In this document: positions 1 to 5,527 of the stretch, piece by piece
How the letters are laid out: every line of letters begins with the position of its first letter
Numbering within the stretch: position 1 is the stretch's first letter
Assembly: GCA_020633655.1 (NCBI GenBank)
Contig: JACKDF010000056.1
Location: 1-5,527, forward strand
Reading direction: 5' to 3'
DNA from: Deferribacteres bacterium
Lineage (GTDB): Bacteria > Zhuqueibacterota > Zhuqueibacteria > Zhuqueibacterales > Geothermadaptataceae
DNA: 5,527 nt
Program-made: the position numbers and the translations under genes
The notes under the pieces: model-generated
Seen by the model: the letters and a program-made list of their open reading frames with translations, nothing else
Database searches by the model: none
What the model was told of the DNA's origin: nothing

Positions 1-163
1 GCAAAGTACATTTCATTTTTTCGAACCGACAAAGTAAGAAAATACCTCTAACAAGAAAAGTACTTTCTGAGAATTAAATAATAGAAGAACTGCTTGCTTC
101 AGGTAGTGTTTTCTTTTACTTTCAGGCAAAATGACAAACATCAGCAAGAAATAAATAGCCGTA
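1..163. other. Upstream non-coding region of the ABC exporter gene
   Basis: This AT-rich stretch precedes the first complete gene. Short open frames run in from the left edge: one ends at a TAA at 49-51 and another at a TAA at 75-77. Neither is long enough to identify as the tail of an upstream gene. The region holds a 10-base palindrome AAAGTACTTT (57-66) and two copies of TTCAGG (98-103 and 121-126). There is no strong Shine-Dalgarno sequence just before the ATG at 164; the bases there are A-rich. It probably carries the promoter of the downstream operon, but I see no confident operator or riboswitch. Confidence 0.5.
94..122 (+). promoter_or_regulatory. Weak candidate promoter for the ABC-Sua5-phosphatase operon
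   Basis: TTGCTT (94-99) is followed after 17 bases by TACTTT (117-122), a sigma70-like spacing with about half of the consensus positions matched in each box. If the host is a Bacteroidota relative, whose promoters use a TTG box and a TAnnTTTG box, the same bases would again match only partly. The position, about 40 bases before the start codon, is sensible. AT-rich DNA yields such matches by chance, so this is tentative. Confidence 0.2.
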
Positions 164-2047
164 ATGAAAAATTATCTTCGTTTTTTATCCTTCCTTAAAC
201 CATTGAAAATATGGATTTTTTCCGCATTTATTTTGACGATTTTTTACATCGCTTTCAACAGTGCTGCCTTGTATATCACCGGCACATTTGTCAAAACAAT
301 TTTTATGGTCGAACCCTCGAAGCCTGAGGAAGTGAAGAACTTAAACCCGGCGACAGAACCAAAGACCAGGAAACCACAGGGAATAGAAGGATTGTTGCCT
401 GAAATTTCTATCAAAGATAAAATAAAGCGGGTGGTTGCCTCCTATATCGAACGTGAAAGCAAGGTTGAAACGTTAAAGCGCATATGTTGGGTCCTCATAA
501 TCTCGTTTTTACTTAAAAATATCATGGCCTATACAAAAAATGTCATTACAGGTTTGATCGAATTCCGCGTAATAAACATGATTCGGGAGGAACTTTACGA
601 ACACATCCATAAACTTTCGATGAGTTTCTTTGACAAAACAAAGTCAGGTGTGATCACCTCCATAACCATTAATGATGTCACAGCAATTAAGAATATGCTG
701 CGCACTAGTTTTGAAAAAGTATTTTTAGTGCCATTGGAAATTCTGGCATATCTCGCCTGGCTTATCATCCTCAGTTGGAAATTAACACTTTATATCTTTG
801 TTATCATCCCACTCATTGCACTGGTTTTAACACACATCGGTGCCAGTATTCGTCGCAAGAGTAAACGAAATTTTGCCCAGGTAGCCGAAGTGCTCAACCT
901 TTTAACAGAAAATTTGAATGCCATCCGTATTGTCAAGGCATTCGCTATGGAAAAATATGAAATTGTCCGCTTTCAAAAAGAAAACACCAAATACTATGAT
1001 CTTTCCATGCGACAACGAAAATTATCCGCCCTCACGGGACCACTTAACGAAGTCATCGGAGCTTACATTGCAGTTTTGTTGTTGTGGTTCGGAGGAAGTG
1101 AAGTAGTACAGGGGCAAGGGCTGGGAGCAGATGATTTCATGCAATATATCATTTTTCTGTTTATGATGTTTGCACCGCTGCGTGAACTTTCCGGTCTCAA
1201 TGTTACGATTCAAATCGGTCTTGGTGCCGGGGATCGTGTGGTTAATCTCCTGGAGACAAAGCCGGAAATTGTTGATAAATCGGACGCAAAACCGATCTCT
1301 GATTTCCAGAAATCTATTAATTTTTCACACGCTACTTTTTCCTATAAAAGTAAAGCAGTGGCTGTTTTGCAGGATATTGATTTATCCGTTAAAAAGGGGC
1401 AAGTGGTTGCATTTGTTGGGCAAAGTGGCGCCGGTAAGACGACGTTGGTTAATCTTGTACCCCGTTTTTATGATGTAACCTCAGGTTCGATTTCCATTGA
1501 TGGTGTTGATATTCGGGATCTGCAAATGCACAGCTTGCGTCGACTTATGGGTATCGTGACGCAGGAATCGATATTGTTTAATGACACTGTTCGAGCGAAT
1601 ATTAGCTATGGTGTAATGAAAGCCAGCGAAGAGAACATAATAAAAGCTGCCAAAGTTGCGAATGCATGGGAATTTATTGCAAATCTGGAAAAGGGATTGG
1701 ATACAATAATTGGCGAACGTGGTGTGACGCTTTCTGGTGGACAGCGTCAGCGTCTTGCCATTGCACGTGCTGTCCTCAAAAATCCGCCCGTTCTCATTTT
1801 GGATGAGGCGACTTCTGCTCTCGACACAGAATCAGAACAACTTGTTCAGGATGCGCTGAATTCACTGATGGAGAACCGAACGGTTCTTGTTATTGCGCAC
1901 CGGCTTTCAACTATCATCAAAGCCGATAAAATTGTTGTTTTGAAGGATGGAAAAATTGTTGAAACCGGCAGGCATGACGAACTTTTAAGTAAAAATGGTT
2001 ACTACAAAAGATTGTATGAACTGCAATTCGCAAGTGAAGCAGAATAA
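164..2047 (+). CDS. ABC exporter, MsbA-like half-transporter (fused TMD-NBD)
   Basis: This is an ATP-driven exporter of the type IV (MsbA/LmrA/Sav1866) class, expected to work as an inner-membrane homodimer. Residues 1-350 form the six-helix transmembrane domain, with hydrophobic segments near 15-37, 105-126, 185-205, 208-226, 290-310 and 325-345. The nucleotide-binding domain follows with every motif intact: A-loop Tyr394, Walker A GQSGAGKTT (419-427), Q-loop Gln467, signature LSGGQ (523-527), Walker B ending LILDE (544-548), D-loop SALD (551-554) and H-loop His579. At 627 residues it is longer than typical MsbA (about 580). The excess is a hydrophilic, Pro/Lys/Glu-rich segment at about 50-103 between helices 1 and 2, predicted to be periplasmic. 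The ATG at 164 places a normal cytoplasmic N-terminus just before helix 1. The gene heads a probable operon, with the next gene 23 bases downstream. The substrate cannot be read from sequence: lipid A-core flipping is plausible in a diderm, but multidrug or other lipid export is equally possible. Confidence 0.95.
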   Translation: MKNYLRFLSFLKPLKIWIFSAFILTIFYIAFNSAALYITGTFVKTIFMVEPSKPEEVKNLNPATEPKTRKPQGIEGLLPEISIKDKIKRVVASYIERESKVETLKRICWVLIISFLLKNIMAYTKNVITGLIEFRVINMIREELYEHIHKLSMSFFDKTKSGVITSITINDVTAIKNMLRTSFEKVFLVPLEILAYLAWLIILSWKLTLYIFVIIPLIALVLTHIGASIRRKSKRNFAQVAEVLNLLTENLNAIRIVKAFAMEKYEIVRFQKENTKYYDLSMRQRKLSALTGPLNEVIGAYIAVLLLWFGGSEVVQGQGLGADDFMQYIIFLFMMFAPLRELSGLNVTIQIGLGAGDRVVNLLETKPEIVDKSDAKPISDFQKSINFSHATFSYKSKAVAVLQDIDLSVKKGQVVAFVGQSGAGKTTLVNLVPRFYDVTSGSISIDGVDIRDLQMHSLRRLMGIVTQESILFNDTVRANISYGVMKASEENIIKAAKVANAWEFIANLEKGLDTIIGERGVTLSGGQRQRLAIARAVLKNPPVLILDEATSALDTESEQLVQDALNSLMENRTVLVIAHRLSTIIKADKIVVLKDGKIVETGRHDELLSKNGYYKRLYELQFASEAE

Positions 2048-2070
2048 AATTTTTAAATAGAATCCATTTT

Positions 2071-2700
2071 ATGGCACAAGTCATAGATTTAAAAAATCCG
2101 AACGCAATCCCCATTGCTGTCGATAAATTAAAGTCTGGAATGGTGATCGTCGGTCCAACAGATACGATCTATGGCATGTTTGCCGATGCCAGCAACGAAG
2201 ATGCCGTTGCGCAATTAATCACCATGAAAAAGCGTCAGCCAGATCATGCTTTGCCGCTAATTGCTTCCGATCTGGAGCAGGTGGAACGGTATTGCGAAAT
2301 TTCCGAGATTGAGCGGAAAATTGCTGCGGCGTTTTGGCCTGGGCCTTTAACATTGGTTTTACATCGCCGGGCCGCAGCAAAAATTTCCAGAGCCTGTGTC
2401 GAAAATAACACAATTGCAGTCCGGGTGCCGGCGAGTGAGTTCAATAGAGAAATCGCGCGCGCATTGGGTAGATTGATCACTGCGACAAGTACCAATATTT
2501 CTGGTGAACCACCAGCAGATTCCGTTGCGAGTGTCTCTTCTGCCATTCAAAATGCCGTTAGTTGTATTTTTGATGCTGGACCGAGTGTGGAATCGAAGCC
2601 GACAACCATCATTCGAATTGTGGATAACCAGATACGGGTGCTGCGGCAGGGACCAGTATCTCAAGAAGAAATTCTTGTAAAAACAGGGTTGAATTTGTGA
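2071..2700 (+). CDS. L-threonylcarbamoyladenylate synthase (Sua5/YrdC/TsaC family, YrdC domain only)
   Basis: The family makes threonylcarbamoyl-AMP from threonine, bicarbonate and ATP in the cytoplasm, the first step of the t6A modification at position 37 of ANN-decoding tRNAs. The TsaD/TsaB/TsaE complex then transfers the group; none of those genes is in this window. The protein is a single YrdC domain of 209 residues, the TsaC-like short form without the C-terminal Sua5 domain of the roughly 340-residue proteins. Visible motifs are GPTDTIYG (28-35), the basic KKR patch (53-55) followed by PL (62-63), WPGPLT (89-94), VRVP (117-120) and TSTNISGE (139-146), where many relatives have SANxSG. 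The ATG at 2071 puts the PTDT motif at the usual distance from the N-terminus; no clear Shine-Dalgarno precedes it. It sits 23 bases after the exporter gene and overlaps the phosphatase gene by 4 bases. The paralogue YciO, whose role is less clear, is an alternative, but the general family assignment is secure. Confidence 0.92.
   Translation: MAQVIDLKNPNAIPIAVDKLKSGMVIVGPTDTIYGMFADASNEDAVAQLITMKKRQPDHALPLIASDLEQVERYCEISEIERKIAAAFWPGPLTLVLHRRAAAKISRACVENNTIAVRVPASEFNREIARALGRLITATSTNISGEPPADSVASVSSAIQNAVSCIFDAGPSVESKPTTIIRIVDNQIRVLRQGPVSQEEILVKTGLNL
2685..2688 (+). promoter_or_regulatory. Ribosome binding site for the phosphatase gene, inside the preceding gene
   Basis: AGGG lies 8 bases before the GTG at 2697, within the last codons of the YrdC gene. 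It supports the GTG as the true start. No in-frame ATG is available nearby: the ATG at 2710 is in another frame. The arrangement suits translational coupling, with ribosomes that finish the upstream gene restarting at the overlapping GTGA. Confidence 0.45.
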
Positions 2701-3188
2701 AAAAAAAATATGGTGTACTTTTCGTATGTACAGGAAATACCTGCCGCAGTCCGATGGCTGAGGGAATTCTAAAAGCCATGTTACCCATGAATTTTCGTGA
2801 TACAATTTCTGTTAATTCTGCGGGAACTGCTGGTATTCCTGGATCAGGAGCGACAGAAAATGCGATAATGGCCGCAACAGAGTGTGCTGCGGATATTTCG
2901 GAACATATCTCTCGGCCGGTAACAGAAGAACTGCTCCGTGAATCGAATTTAGTGTTGTGCATGGCTTCGAATCATCGTGAATTTCTGGATACGAGATTTC
3001 CGGCTTTTCATGATAACTATTTTTTGCTGAAAGATTTTGCATCGCCAATGAAAGCTCATAATCCGGATATTTTTGACCCCATCGGCGGAGATTTGGCAAA
3101 ATACCGTGAATGTTGCCAAATTATAGCCACCGAAATCGCCCGAATTCTTCCCACCGTTCAACAATTTGCATCGACAACATATCTCTGA
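2697..3188 (+). CDS. Low-molecular-weight phosphatase, probable protein-arginine phosphatase (YwlE-like)
   Basis: This cytoplasmic enzyme of the low-molecular-weight tyrosine phosphatase fold hydrolyses a phospho-protein through a cysteinyl-phosphate intermediate. The P-loop CTGNTCRS (11-18) carries nucleophile Cys11 and Arg17. The general acid is Asp127 in DPIGG (127-131). Residue 15, the fifth of the loop, is Thr. Classical tyrosine phosphatases usually have Ile there, and in Bacillus YwlE the equivalent Thr11 is known to select phosphoarginine. The length of 163 residues is normal for the family. The start is a GTG overlapping the TGA of the YrdC gene (GTGA, 2697-2700), preceded by AGGG. 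It is the only start that keeps the N-terminal strand leading into the P-loop. A Sua5-YwlE gene pair also occurs in Bacillus (ywlC-ywlE), which supports the assignment. No McsB arginine kinase is visible here, so true arginine phosphatase activity is an inference. Tyrosine phosphatase activity, or action on exopolysaccharide regulators, remains possible. Confidence 0.88.
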   Translation: MKKKYGVLFVCTGNTCRSPMAEGILKAMLPMNFRDTISVNSAGTAGIPGSGATENAIMAATECAADISEHISRPVTEELLRESNLVLCMASNHREFLDTRFPAFHDNYFLLKDFASPMKAHNPDIFDPIGGDLAKYRECCQIIATEIARILPTVQQFASTTYL

Positions 3189-3376
3189 AACTTGCATTTT
3201 ATTTCCTGCGTTCAAATGAAAGATCGAGTATTTTGCATTCAGTCCGCATAAAGCATTTCGATGAATTGCTGTGGTATCGTGTAATCTTTGCAACCTAAAT
3301 TAAAAATGTGACATAGCGATAGTACAACCTATAGGAAATTAATAGATTAAGGGGAAATGTTGACCTTTAAAGATTC

Positions 3377-3406
3377 TTGAATTTTGACCAATATCTGTAG
3401 TAATAA
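3377..3406 (+). promoter_or_regulatory. Candidate promoter for the DUF3108 gene
   Basis: TTGAAT (3377-3382) is followed after 18 bases by TAATAA (3401-3406), a plausible sigma70-type pair about 30 bases upstream of the start codon. One TTGACC copy (3384-3389) lies in the spacer, so it could be an operator or a chance match. The better -35 hexamer, TTGACC at 3360, has no suitable -10 at normal spacing. The call rests on hexamer similarity only. Confidence 0.25.
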
Positions 3407-3419
3407 CTCTCCCTGATTC

Positions 3420-3426
3420 AGAAAGG
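3420..3426 (+). promoter_or_regulatory. Ribosome binding site of the DUF3108 gene
   Basis: AGAAAGG lies 8 bases before the ATG at 3435. It is the best Shine-Dalgarno-like sequence in the window and fixes the start, which in turn gives a well-formed signal peptide. Confidence 0.55.
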
Positions 3427-3434
3427 CCAATTAT

Positions 3435-4298
3435 ATGCATTTTTCGTTTCGTCATTTTATTGATATTCTGCTTCTATTCATTTATTCGACCACTATTGCG
3501 CTTGCGCAAGATTCTCACGATGAAGCGCGGAATCCTGAATTTGTCGCAAAGGGTGTATCCATATTCGAATCCGATACCAGTGTTAGCCTGGAACAGCCCC
3601 TAAGAATTGTTGAAAACAAGGCTTTTCAGGTGGGCGAATATTTGGAATTCAGTATTCGATACGGCCCAATTGTCGCGGGAAGTTCCAGTATGGCGGTTAC
3701 TGAATTGGTGAATATTAATGGTCACCCTGTTTTGCATATTCAGACAAAGGCTTGGTCAAATACCTTTTTTTCCAAATTTTTTAAAGTGGAGGATCAGGCT
3801 GATTCCTATATTGATCAACGTGGTATTTTCAGTTGGAAATTTATAAAGAAAATTAGTGAGGGCAGTTACAAAAAAGAGTCATTCGCAATTTATGACCAAT
3901 ACAACCATATTGCCTATACAGAAAAAGATACTCTGGAAATACAGCCATTTGTGCAAGATATCCTCTCTGCACTCTATTTTGTCAGAACCCAGCAATTTGA
4001 GCCGGGTGATACACTGAAGGTCGAAAATCAGTCAGATAACAAGGTTTATCCTCTCAATGTCATTATTCACAAAAGGGAAACGGTAAAGGTCAAAGCCGGT
4101 AAATTTAAATGCATTGTTGTCGAACCTGTTTTACGCGCTGAAGGGCTGTTTAAAGCAAAAGGTCGCATCATTGTGCATATGACCGATGACGAAAAAAAGG
4201 TTCCTGTTCTCATGACCTCAAAAATTTATATAAAAGCGTTTAGCCTGGGTGGAATTGTCGCTGAACTTGAGAAAATAGAAGGTGTACCAGGATTTTAA
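3435..4298 (+). CDS. Secreted DUF3108 domain protein of unknown function
   Basis: Residues 1-24 form a signal peptide: a short basic stretch, a hydrophobic core at about 9-23, and a likely signal peptidase I site after ALA (22-24), giving a mature protein that begins QDSHDE. No lipobox cysteine is present, so it should be a soluble periplasmic or outer-membrane-associated protein. A variable linker follows, then a beta-rich domain at about 64-282 with DUF3108 hallmarks: VGEYLEFSIRYGPIVAG (66-82), FKVEDQADSYID (116-127), the conserved helix VQDILSALYFVR (173-184) and a C-terminal segment with TDDEKKVPV (250-258). The family is widespread in diderm bacteria and has no established biochemical role; an envelope or outer-membrane function is usually guessed. 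The 287-residue length is normal. The gene has its own Shine-Dalgarno and 246 bases upstream, so it is likely transcribed separately from the preceding cluster. It is intact, with no frameshift. The domain name rests on recalled family patterns, not on a search. Confidence 0.85.
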   Translation: MHFSFRHFIDILLLFIYSTTIALAQDSHDEARNPEFVAKGVSIFESDTSVSLEQPLRIVENKAFQVGEYLEFSIRYGPIVAGSSSMAVTELVNINGHPVLHIQTKAWSNTFFSKFFKVEDQADSYIDQRGIFSWKFIKKISEGSYKKESFAIYDQYNHIAYTEKDTLEIQPFVQDILSALYFVRTQQFEPGDTLKVENQSDNKVYPLNVIIHKRETVKVKAGKFKCIVVEPVLRAEGLFKAKGRIIVHMTDDEKKVPVLMTSKIYIKAFSLGGIVAELEKIEGVPGF

Positions 4299-4487
4299 GT
4301 AATTACGACAATATTTTACATCCCACTGCGAAAGTTTATTTGCACTATAGCAAACAATTCTTTTATTAATCAATCGTAGATTTACCTTCAATTTCAGCAG
4401 TAATTTCAGCTTTAATCCATTTTGTGGACAAGCCGCTTGTTGGCAATTGAATTTGAAATTGGTTAACATTAACGATACGGAAATTCC
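4299..4487. other. Intergenic region upstream of the DHS-like gene
   Basis: This 189-base, very AT-rich gap has stop codons in the frame of the next gene (a TAA at 4470-4472 is the closest). It contains a short inverted repeat TTTGC-ACTATA-GCAAA (4339-4354) followed by a T-rich stretch, a nine-base direct repeat AATTTCAGC with 12-base period (4390-4398 and 4402-4410), and an inverted pair CAATTTC (4389-4395) / GAAATTG (4455-4461). A weak promoter-like pair, TTGCAC (4340-4345) and TATTAA (4364-4369), is present at 18-base spacing. None is strong enough to name as a terminator or a regulatory RNA. Confidence 0.45.
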
Positions 4488-5450
4488 ATGTCAAAGTACC
4501 CTCAGATCGATCTCCATCAAATTAAGCGATATTCTATTAGTGATCGGCATAGTAAAGTTAACAAGGAATTATTGGGACAATCGTACTCGGTGGGCCATTC
4601 TTTCAAATCGTTTTTCAAAACCCTGCCGGATATACTTGTTGCTAAAGATTTAAAGGAATTTGTAGAGCATGTCGCGCAGGCGATTGTCAAAAAGAAGCCG
4701 GTTATGCTTATGATGGGTGCGCATTCCATAAAAGTCGGTTTGTCACCCATGTTAATTGACTTGATTCGGGAAGGAATTATAACCAGCATTTCGATGAATG
4801 GTGCGGGTGTTATTCATGACACCGAGCTTGCGCTTTTTGGCCAAACCTCTGAGGATGTTGCAAAAGCATTGGCGGACGGGAGTTTTGGAATGGTGCAGGA
4901 AACCGGTATGCTCGTCAATCGATTTATCATCGAAGCGCATGAAAGTGGACTTGGTCTTGGGGAAGGTGTAGGAAAAGCTATACTGGAAAAAAGTCGTGAT
5001 AATTTACAACGCAGCGTTTTAGCAAATGCCTATGTACACAATGTTCCCGCAACCATCCATGTGGCCGTTGGCACCGACATTATTCACCAGCATCCGGAGG
5101 CGGATGGCGCAGCACTTGGTGCAACGAGCCACCGCGATTTTAAGATTTTTGCGGCGCATGCAGCCAGTCTGAATGAGGGAGGCATCGTGATGAATGTGGG
5201 ATCAAATGTGATTTTGCCTGAAGTCTTTCTCAAAGCATTAACGGTTGCCCGAAACACAAAACCACCGGTGAATAATTTTTACACAGCGAATTTCGATATG
5301 ATTCAGCATTACCGTCCCCGGGTTAATGTGGTGCAAAGGCCGACACTGCAAGGTGGCAAAGGTTATACTTTTATTGGGCATCATGAAATTATGCTGCCAT
5401 TGTTTTTTGCGGCGGTGAAAGAAAGATTGGCGGAGCTGCGGAGTAGTTAA
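4488..5450 (+). CDS. Divergent deoxyhypusine synthase-fold protein of unknown function
   Basis: I assign this cytoplasmic 320-residue protein to the deoxyhypusine synthase (DHS) superfamily, whose NAD-dependent members transfer the aminobutyl group of spermidine to eIF5A or, in bacterial relatives, make homospermidine. Evidence is the order of motifs. MMGAHSIKVGLSP (75-87) plus the following helix resembles the DHS segment that precedes its TAGGVEED motif. NGAGVIHDTELAL (104-116) matches that motif itself. GTDIIHQHPEADGAALG (195-211) resembles the DHS TDGSLGD region. GGIVMNVGSNVILPEVFLKA (231-250) sits where DHS has its GGG..HH motif. GGKGYT (289-294), followed by HHEIMLPL (298-305), resembles the WGK loop, making Lys291 a candidate counterpart of the catalytic lysine. 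The HHxxNAN-type motif and the Glu/Trp before the lysine are not seen. The ATG at 4488 has only a poor Shine-Dalgarno (ACGGA), but an in-frame TAA at 4470 and the absence of another early ATG support it. Genuine DHS activity is doubtful; the real reaction is unknown. Confidence 0.65.
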   Translation: MSKYPQIDLHQIKRYSISDRHSKVNKELLGQSYSVGHSFKSFFKTLPDILVAKDLKEFVEHVAQAIVKKKPVMLMMGAHSIKVGLSPMLIDLIREGIITSISMNGAGVIHDTELALFGQTSEDVAKALADGSFGMVQETGMLVNRFIIEAHESGLGLGEGVGKAILEKSRDNLQRSVLANAYVHNVPATIHVAVGTDIIHQHPEADGAALGATSHRDFKIFAAHAASLNEGGIVMNVGSNVILPEVFLKALTVARNTKPPVNNFYTANFDMIQHYRPRVNVVQRPTLQGGKGYTFIGHHEIMLPLFFAAVKERLAELRSS

Positions 5451-5527
5451 CCTGCTTTATTTATAAACCTCAAGATTGGTCTGGAGATGATCCCTACCCA
5501 TCACTCACGTGGAGTTTTGCAGGAAGT
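5451..5527. other. Downstream non-coding end of the window
   Basis: These 77 bases follow the TAA of the DHS-like gene. CCTGC (5452-5456 region) and GCAGG near the right edge are complementary but about 60 bases apart, and CACGTG occurs near 5508. I see no convincing terminator hairpin and no start of a next gene. Confidence 0.4.

Larger units (their letters stand above)
3189..3434. other. Intergenic region between the phosphatase and DUF3108 genes
   Basis: This 246-base AT-rich gap separates the three-gene cluster from the DUF3108 gene and probably contains the latter's promoter. It has no obvious GC-rich hairpin with a T-run, so no intrinsic terminator can be called for the operon. Visible small elements are an 8-base palindrome CCTATAGG (3328-3335) and two TTGACC hexamers 24 bases apart (3360-3365 and 3384-3389). 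Open frames here are very short and unconvincing. Confidence 0.5.

Noticed and set aside
1..51. Tail of an upstream gene at the left edge
   Set aside because: All three forward frames close within about 77 bases, and none of the short peptides is recognisable, so no partial gene can be supported.
57..66. Palindrome AAAGTACTTT as an operator
   Set aside because: It is ten bases long with no extension of the arms beyond that, no second copy and no link to a known regulator.
131..154. Seven-codon reading frame (ATG at 131, TAA at 152) before the exporter gene as a leader peptide
   Set aside because: It has no regulatory codon run, no attenuator hairpin and only a poor ribosome binding site; such frames arise by chance.
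2244..2546. 100-codon open frame on the minus strand
   Set aside because: It is fully antisense to the YrdC gene, whose conserved motifs explain the coding constraint.
2359..2805. 148-codon open frame on the minus strand
   Set aside because: It lies opposite the well-supported YrdC and phosphatase genes, has a biased composition rich in Cys, His and Arg typical of an antisense shadow, and shows no recognisable motif.
2949..3293. 114-codon minus-strand frame reaching into the gap after the phosphatase
   Set aside because: Most of it is antisense to the phosphatase gene, and the part in the gap has no ribosome binding site or recognisable sequence.
3357..3380. Seven-codon frame after AAGGGG as a leader peptide of the DUF3108 gene
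   Set aside because: The purine run is only two bases from the ATG, too close to act as a Shine-Dalgarno, and no attenuator structure follows.
4339..4354. TTTGC-ACTATA-GCAAA hairpin followed by T-rich bases as a terminator of the DUF3108 gene
   Set aside because: The stem has only five pairs, mostly A-T, and the T-tract is interrupted and not adjacent, so it is unlikely to terminate transcription.
1..5527. CRISPR array, tRNA/rRNA gene, insertion sequence, phage or defence system
   Set aside because: No regularly spaced repeats, cloverleaf, transposase, terminal inverted repeats or defence-type domains were seen on either strand.

Overview
The window carries five intact protein-coding genes, all on the + strand, and no RNA gene, mobile element or CRISPR array that I can recognise. 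DNA is moderately AT-rich, especially between genes. The content (a MsbA-like lipid/drug exporter, a secreted DUF3108 protein, a divergent deoxyhypusine-synthase-fold protein) suggests a diderm bacterium. Several start codons lack a clear Shine-Dalgarno sequence, which is compatible with the Bacteroidota/Calditrichota/KSB1 (FCB) neighbourhood. This lineage guess is an inference and is not proven by the sequence.

Layout. Positions 1-163 are an AT-rich upstream region with only a weak promoter candidate. Positions 164-3188 form a likely three-gene operon: an ABC exporter of 627 residues, then after 23 bases a YrdC-type threonylcarbamoyl-AMP synthase of 209 residues, then, overlapping it by 4 bases (GTGA), a low-molecular-weight phosphatase of 163 residues with the active-site loop typical of protein-arginine phosphatases. 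After a 246-base gap comes a secreted DUF3108 protein (3435-4298) with its own good ribosome binding site. After a further 189-base gap comes a 320-residue protein (4488-5450) that I assign to a divergent branch of the deoxyhypusine synthase fold. The last 77 bases are non-coding as far as can be seen.

How the genes fit together. The Sua5/YrdC plus YwlE-type phosphatase pair recurs in other bacteria (ywlC-ywlE in Bacillus). It joins tRNA t6A biosynthesis to a protein phosphatase without an obvious shared pathway. The ABC exporter and the DUF3108 protein both point to the cell envelope. The DHS-like protein is the least explained: it keeps a fold-level resemblance and a candidate lysine but appears to lack the histidine/asparagine motif of true deoxyhypusine synthases, so its reaction is unknown. 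It is the best candidate here for undescribed biology. The rest of the window is fairly ordinary chromosomal housekeeping and envelope content.
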